In this document: positions 1 to 6,700 of the stretch, in pieces
Numbering within the stretch: the stretch's first letter is position 1
How the letters are laid out: each line of letters begins with the position of its first letter
Origin: a bacterium
GTDB taxonomy: Bacteria; Auribacterota; Auribacteria; Auribacterales; Auribacteraceae
Direction: 5' to 3'
Length of the DNA: 8,750 bases
NCBI GenBank assembly: GCA_021161885.1
Contig: JAGGZS010000189.1
Span: 1 to 8,750 of the forward strand
The notes under the pieces: model-generated
What the model was told of the DNA's origin: nothing
Database searches by the model: none
The model's input: only the letters and a program-made list of their open reading frames with translations
Program-made: the position numbers and the translations under genes

Positions 1-2
1 CA

Positions 3-764
3 TTACGCGGATATATCCAGTGCCCGTTGAGCTTTAAGTTTATTAATAAACTCATTGGTAATCTGAAGTTTTCTTTTTAACTTCATACCTCGTAAATCCG
101 ATTTATTCAATCGTTGCAGTCCAAGATGATTCCTCAATTCTCCAAGAGTAACATCCTGCCCGCCGTTTTGTTCTTTTATCACATTGAATGCTTCAAGGAT
201 AAATGTATTTTTAGCAGATACCTGAGTCACAATCAATCCGGGCGGTAAACTTTCGCCGGACTCAAGCATGCTAGCCAATTCAAAAGCATCCATACCCATT
301 TCAATTTCCTGCTGGTCACTCAACTCATCAGGAATTAAAGCTGACGGCATTTCGAATACAGAAGCTAAATTATCTAAAGCTTCCTGAACGATATCCGGAT
401 TGTCTTCAATAATTGTAAGGTCTTTCATATTAAGATCAACTTCCAAGCCGATTAACGACTTAATTAAAGCGGGCAACCTATTAATATTTACAGGTGCGCC
501 TTGATCATATTTTTCATTCTCAACCAAAGAAGCCTCTATGGTATCGGAACCTATAACAACAACATCGCTTTCAGCAATACCTTTACTCGCAAGCTCTTTT
601 TTGATGAAATCGGTATCATCGGTTAATGAATAAACAACAAATACATTGCTTTGGTCTTCGGACAACTCTTTAATTTTCTGGGCCATACCAACTGTTCTTG
701 AGTTAGATATTCCATCCTCTGATTTAAAGAAACTTACGTTCATAGCGGTAATATTGGGTATTTG
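3..764 (-). other. Unrecognised C-terminal alpha/beta domain (residues 2641-2893)
   Basis: Alternating hydrophobic strands and helices suggest a Rossmann-like alpha/beta fold: NVFVVYSLTDDTDFIKKELA (2680-2699), SDVVVIGSDT (2706-2715) and MKDLTIIEDNPDIVQEAL (2753-2770). A Lys/Arg-rich helical tail (about 2856-2886, with KLKRKLQ) follows. Acidic strand-end residues (Asp2689-Asp2690, Glu2760-Asp2761) recall receiver or HAD-like folds, but no defining motif is complete, so I assign no family. The stop codon TAA lies at 5-3. Confidence 0.4.
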
Positions 765-3700
765 AGAAACATCTTTAATGGATCTGCTTTTAGCAAGTTC
801 AAGGTCTTCAGCTATACGTTCACTCTGCATCCGAGCTTGCTTCAATGCTTCTTCTACTGATATACCCGGATTAAGCCGGTTTATTTCTTTAATCGCCGCT
901 AATGTTTCCATAGAAATCATTTGCTCAACATATTCTCTTTCTTCATCACTGACTATAGCGTTTTGAATATCATCAGGTACAGTCATACTTAATTTCTGCT
1001 GCATATCCTGAACGATTCTGGCGATTTCAACCGTTGCGTCTGTGCTTGTCGGATTAATTGCCGCAAACAGATTAGGAGCAATTTCGCTTATAATTTTATC
1101 CAATTCAGTATCTATCATTTCTACAATTTTTTCATCTTGAAAGAATACTGATGTTGGATCATTTATAAGCTTATTGGTATAAACTTTAGCTACTACTTCC
1201 CGCATCATATCTGTATCATCGACGAATCCTTTGGCACCGGCAAACTCTTTTACGAAAGCGTCTTTTAAATATTTAAGAGTGATTGGCGTCATCTGAGTAA
1301 GTATAGATTCAAGAATATCACGTCCCTGAGAGGTAGCAAGAGTCTTCTCTATCAATTCATGATAAACACCTTCTTGAGTTATACTTTCAACAGACCTGTT
1401 TTGAATCTTAGCGACTATATCAAGTAATCTTTGCGGCAACATTCTTATATTTGCGTTTTCATCAAGAATAAAAGGGCCTCGTTCTATTAGTTTAGCCATA
1501 TCGTTTTGTTCAAGATTAATTACTCCAAAAGCTGTTCTAAGTTTATTTAATGACTGTTTGGAATAACGATTTTCTACAGTAACCGATTTGGCAAGGTCTT
1601 TAGGTTTATCAACATCGATTGCCCTGATAATGTTCTGAAACTCATTGAGCAGATTAGTCGCTTTTTCGATCATTGCGTTTATTTGAACATCTATATTAGG
1701 TGAATTGGTATCTTTAATCATATCCGCGTATTCGTATGCTACATTCATTAATGAATTTATACGAGCGGTTACCTGAGGCTGAACAAGATCATTTAATTCT
1801 CCGCCGGCTTTTAAAACTTCAAGAGTTTTTGCTAAATCAAGCATTTTATTTTTATAAGCATCCAGATTTGCTGCTTTTTGATCTGTCTTAAGCGGATCTT
1901 CAATGTCAACCATCAATGCCCTGAAATCACGCACATACTGCTGTAAAGGATCGGCTACATTTTTAACCTTTGCTTTAGCTATGCGAACTGCCATACGCTG
2001 ACCAACAGCAATTGCGTCATGTATTGATTCAACAGGAATATACTCAAACGCGAAACCGCCGTTAACAAGATATTCGCCATAATCTTTAGTCGTTATAACA
2101 TAAACATTAGCGCCGCGAGCTATAATAGACTGTAAATTACTTTCAAAACGACCTTTAGCGCCAACTTCCTCCGCTTTGTCGGCTTTAGGCATATAGAAAG
2201 CTAATACAGGTGTATTCAGCAAATCTTTTTCACTTGTAATTTCAGTTTCTTTCAAGCCGGAGCTTGATATAATTTGTTTGTTTTTTGCATCCCATACAGC
2301 TACAGGTGAAAAAGTTGATTCACGGGTTTTTTCGACTTTTTCGACAAGTGCGACAGGACCGTGCAGGAACAAACCTGACTGAAGCGGTGTACCAAAAATG
2401 CGTGCTAATTCCTGGAATTTCAAAACGGTTTCTTTTGCTGCTCCTTCTGTATCTTCTTCGCCGCGATATATAATAAACATAGCGCGCACACGTGAAAACC
2501 TTTCCGCCCAGTCATCTATTTGATGATCAATAGGAGTATCGAGTTTAAGAAGATTGCTTAAGGCGTAACCGGCCATTAATCTACTGTTTACGTTAACGCT
2601 CTCAGTTAACGGATCGCTTATTCCTTTAACCCGCCTTAATAATTGAGCCAATAGGAACTTATTAGTCATCTGTGCATGCACTGCTTTCTGAGAAGCAACA
2701 GCTATTTCAGGTCCCGCGTGTTCATTAATTTGACCTTCTGTTCTTTCCGTAAGCATACTGCCAGGAGTATTGGTATCTGTAAGAGTCAAGAATTTGTCAT
2801 ACCCAAAACTTTTAGGATCTTGATTATACACGTTAAGAAGTTCAGCATTCATCACAGCAACCTGAGTAGTACCGGATTGAGATGTAAAAACAGCTAATAT
2901 TTTATGACTCGCTCCGACACGTGAATCAAGGTTAGGCGCGTCACGGAACGTATCGTTATCTATAATTTCCGTTGTAACCCCCGGTAGCCTGAATAATGAC
3001 TGTGAAGCTAAATCGGCGTTAAAGGAACTTCCTGTAGAGAACAGCCAAATCCTGTCAATTTTAGCCAATTCTTCAAGAGGAATATTTAATGACGGAATTA
3101 ACTCTTCGCCTTTTTCCATTTTAAACTTAACTCTATTGAGATAATCCATTCTGCCCCTTGCCAATTCAATCTGTTCTTCAATGGAAGGTTTCATTGAAAT
3201 TGAGATTTTACGGGGCTTAAGTTCATTGCTCATTTTAGTTACTGTTTCACCCGCAAACAGTTTAGCTAATTCTTCAGAAGTTAAGTTATGAACAGTCGGA
3301 TCAAGGGTTTCCGCTATACCAGCATATCCCGGCATAAATTGTCCCATTGTTATAACATTGCCTGAATCAGGATCAAAATAATATCTTTGTTCCGTATCAA
3401 AATTAGTTTTATTTGAGCGCATAGCAAAAGCAACCGTTTGATCGTCTTTCTCTATGACAACATATTCACCCTTTAATAAAGAATCAAGTTGTTCAGGCGT
3501 GAATTTATTTGCAAAAGATCCTTTTTCACCATCATATTTATCCACTATATCTTTAATTCTTTTTCCAACGAAGAAATCAACTCCCGAGCTAACTTCCTGT
3601 ATTAAATTCTCAATATAATAAACAGGTATTTTTTCACGGTTGCCTTCTATCGTTTTCACGATAGCATCGCCGCATTGCGCAAGTTCTTTCTCTGTATATG

Positions 3701-6700
3701 TTTCATATTCGCCACGTTCATATATATCTGGACGGTCTTTACCGACACGCATATGAATAAACGCCGCTTCCGCGCCATCAAGGAGAATTCGGAATTTTCC
3801 GTCAGCGTATTTACCTTTAGGCTTTACTAAAGCGACAAAATCGTTACCAGTTAAACCTTCTTCAATATCGTTTAAATTGGTGACAGTTTTCTGTTCGCCT
3901 GTTTCTTTGTTCTCAATAGTTATTGATATTTTCTTGAAGTCCATAACACCTGGTTTAGTAAATTGACCATCTGTAAAAGAGCCGTCAGGCAAAATAATTA
4001 TAACAGGAAGTTCGTGTATTGTGTCTTGTTCACGCATAATTCTTGTACCTGATATTCCTTCAATTTTAGAGGAGAATACCATACCGTCATCAAGCAGATC
4101 AGAATAATATTTTGTATGCGGAATAGTCGCTTTCGGGTCAGAAGCATAATAAACAAAAGGAGCGTTTTTAGAAGCTTCATCGCTTATAGCAAGATAAACA
4201 GGGCTTACGCGTTTAGCCGTAACTATTTCATTAGGATAATCTGTAGATGTAACCTGAAGACTGTACGTAGGAAGATCTATATTAAAATTAACATCATCAA
4301 ATTCAAGAACTTCCATTACATGCTGAACAGCTTCTTTTAACGAATCCGGTTTCTTGCCGTTTGATTTTTCATAATCATGAATATACCTAAAGATTAAATG
4401 CGCGAACACTTCAGTATCGACAGGTGTTTTAAAAATGTGGCCGTCAAGATTTTTACGATGAGCCTGATAACCATAGAAAACACCGTTATGCACAACGGAT
4501 ACAGTTCCCACATTTGTATCATATGTTACATTCTGAGGCCCGACTGTATGCGGATGGGCGCCAAGGATATTAGACTCGCCATGTGTTGCCCAGCGAACTT
4601 GACCTGTAACATTAACTATACGAATTGACGGGTCAGTTAAATCTTTAGTGAAAACCGTTGTTATTCTTTCAATAAGGTCAGGCATATGTGATTTAATATT
4701 AGATGCTTTCAATCCTTTAATTTTAGGACCGTATATGCCTACATCGCCTTTCATATCCTCGCCCATTAACGCCGCTACTTCATCGTTAGCGTATTTCATA
4801 GCGAAATCATGTTCCCAGTCGGGCAAACTTATTCCCCTTTCTTCTAGTTCTTTTTTAGTAGGAGCTGTTTGTTGTATAATCTGACCATTATGACCCATTG
4901 TTAAATATATGGTTGTTTTATCATCTATAACTTCTTTAACAAGAACCTCAAGTTTTCCGCTTACAGTGTTATATGCTACTTTGAACGTTCTTATGTACGA
5001 TGTATCAACATATTCATTGTCATCATCAGGTAAAGTCATTGGTTTAATGAAACTTATCTGTAACGAATGAGAATCAGAACCTCGATAATCTATACGGGCC
5101 AAACTTTTCAGGGCTTTTCTTATAGGTTCTATAGAACCTGCCTCAATTCGTAAAGGCAACATCGACATTGTACCGCAAGAACCGGAACTGGTTAATTGCA
5201 TATCGATATCCATAAAAGTTATATCTTTTTCAGGGAAAGCCTCAGGGGAGACTAAAGCCTGCAACTTACCGGCTGTAAGAGGGTTGCTCTGGCTTACCAA
5301 TGCTTGCCCGGTAAAACCAGGTTTGTAAACGGTATTGAAAGTATTCTTTAAAGCCTCAAGCCCTAATTCAGGAATTTGAGCGCCGATCGGACTGGTTATT
5401 TGCGCACCGTCAAGATTATCGATAATCTTATATCCTTGATCTGATTTGTTTATCGCTATAAAATGTCCTTGACCGTCAACTGTAACTCTAACAATTACAG
5501 TTTCAAATGTAGGCAATGCCTCTAATAAGCGATAAAGTGCATCTGTATTAGCAATATTAACCGCCTGATTATTTCTTTCAAATACCTGATATGCTTTACT
5601 TATAGCATATAAACTATATTCAGGTTGATTAAGATCGTTATAAGAAATAGCGCCTTTCATCCTAACATCTATTAGCGGAAGCATTCTTGCGAGAATCTGG
5701 CTCATATCAAAAGTAGCGTTATCAAAAATCTTATTCCCGATAGTAATGTCGTTATGAAGAATTGCGCCGGCTGCTGCAGCACAAGTTATTTTTTCCTCAT
5801 ATCCAGCTTTAGGCATTAAATCAAGTAAATAATTGTATAAAGCCTCCGGGGTATTTATTCCGGTAATATCCATATCCTGAAGAGATGGTGCTACGGATAA
5901 TAATTTAGCCACATTAGTAAAGGCTTTTACAAGATCGCTATTGTTTACCGATTCAAGCAAATCGCCTAAATTATCAAAAGAAACGCCAATCCCTGTTTTG
6001 GGATTACCATAACCGACAAGAGCAACACCTTCCTGCTGAGCCAATTTACGGGCATCAAGAATATTTTGGAGCAACTCGGCTGATGTAACATTAGGCGAAA
6101 ATGTTATAGGAGCGTCTACAACAGTTCGTTCACCGTTTTCGCCTATTTGGTAAACTGTTATTTGACGAGCAGAGGCATCCACATTAATATAGCCGACTTT
6201 TTCTGCTTTGGCGACATTTTCCAAATCTATTTTAGGAGCATCGGGCAGCATAGCGTTAAAAATATTGTCATTGATGACAATTTGAGGTTTAAGCTGTAAT
6301 TTACCTTGAGGAGTTAAGCTGTATATCTGAACAACACCAGCTGCGCTGTCAACAACAGCCCTTACCACTTTAGCGCTTTTTAAAGTTATCTTATTATTTG
6401 TGATAAGATCAGGCAACCCGTCTTCAATATTTTTCACGTCTTCAGCAGTTAAATCTGTTTGGTTAGAATAAACTTCTATTTTATTAATTCCTTCAAAAAC
6501 TCCTTTAGCTGAATCTGGGATGCTCAAAGCCGATATATTGGCAACTGTCGGCGACACAACCAGCGCTGAAATCCGTGAATTAAGCATATAGCTAATAGTC
6601 GGTTTAACAGAACCGTCGTCCTGTGTCTGTAGCATTCCCAGTTTTTGATATCTCGCGACAGCCGCGGCGTCAGGCGCATCTAAATTCTGCAAATCCGCTG

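Noticed and set aside
778..966. Plus-strand 62-codon ORF, and similar ones at 2285-2473, 2676-2897, 4116-4340, 4398-4628, 4648-4884 and 8475-8681
   Set aside because: They are antisense to conserved coding sequence (SIS and amidotransferase motifs lie opposite several of them), and their translations are Ser/Ile/Arg-rich with no recognisable domain.
3998..4180. Minus-strand 60-codon ORF overlapping the main gene in another frame
   Set aside because: It is nested out of frame inside the GATase C-terminal part; its hydrophobic translation follows from the AT-rich codons of the main frame.
1572..5177. Calling the gene glmS outright
   Set aside because: The homologous module is internal, twice the usual length and behind a secretory signal, so orthology and pathway role cannot be assumed.
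6264..6281. Perfect 8-bp inverted repeat with a 2-base loop (ATTGTCAT/ATGACAAT)
   Set aside because: Lies within coding sequence for INDNIF, has no T-run, and is expected by chance in 8.7 kb.
6388..6409. 7-bp inverted repeat (ATCTTAT/ATAAGAT) with 8-base loop
   Set aside because: AT-rich, inside the coding sequence, with no terminator features.
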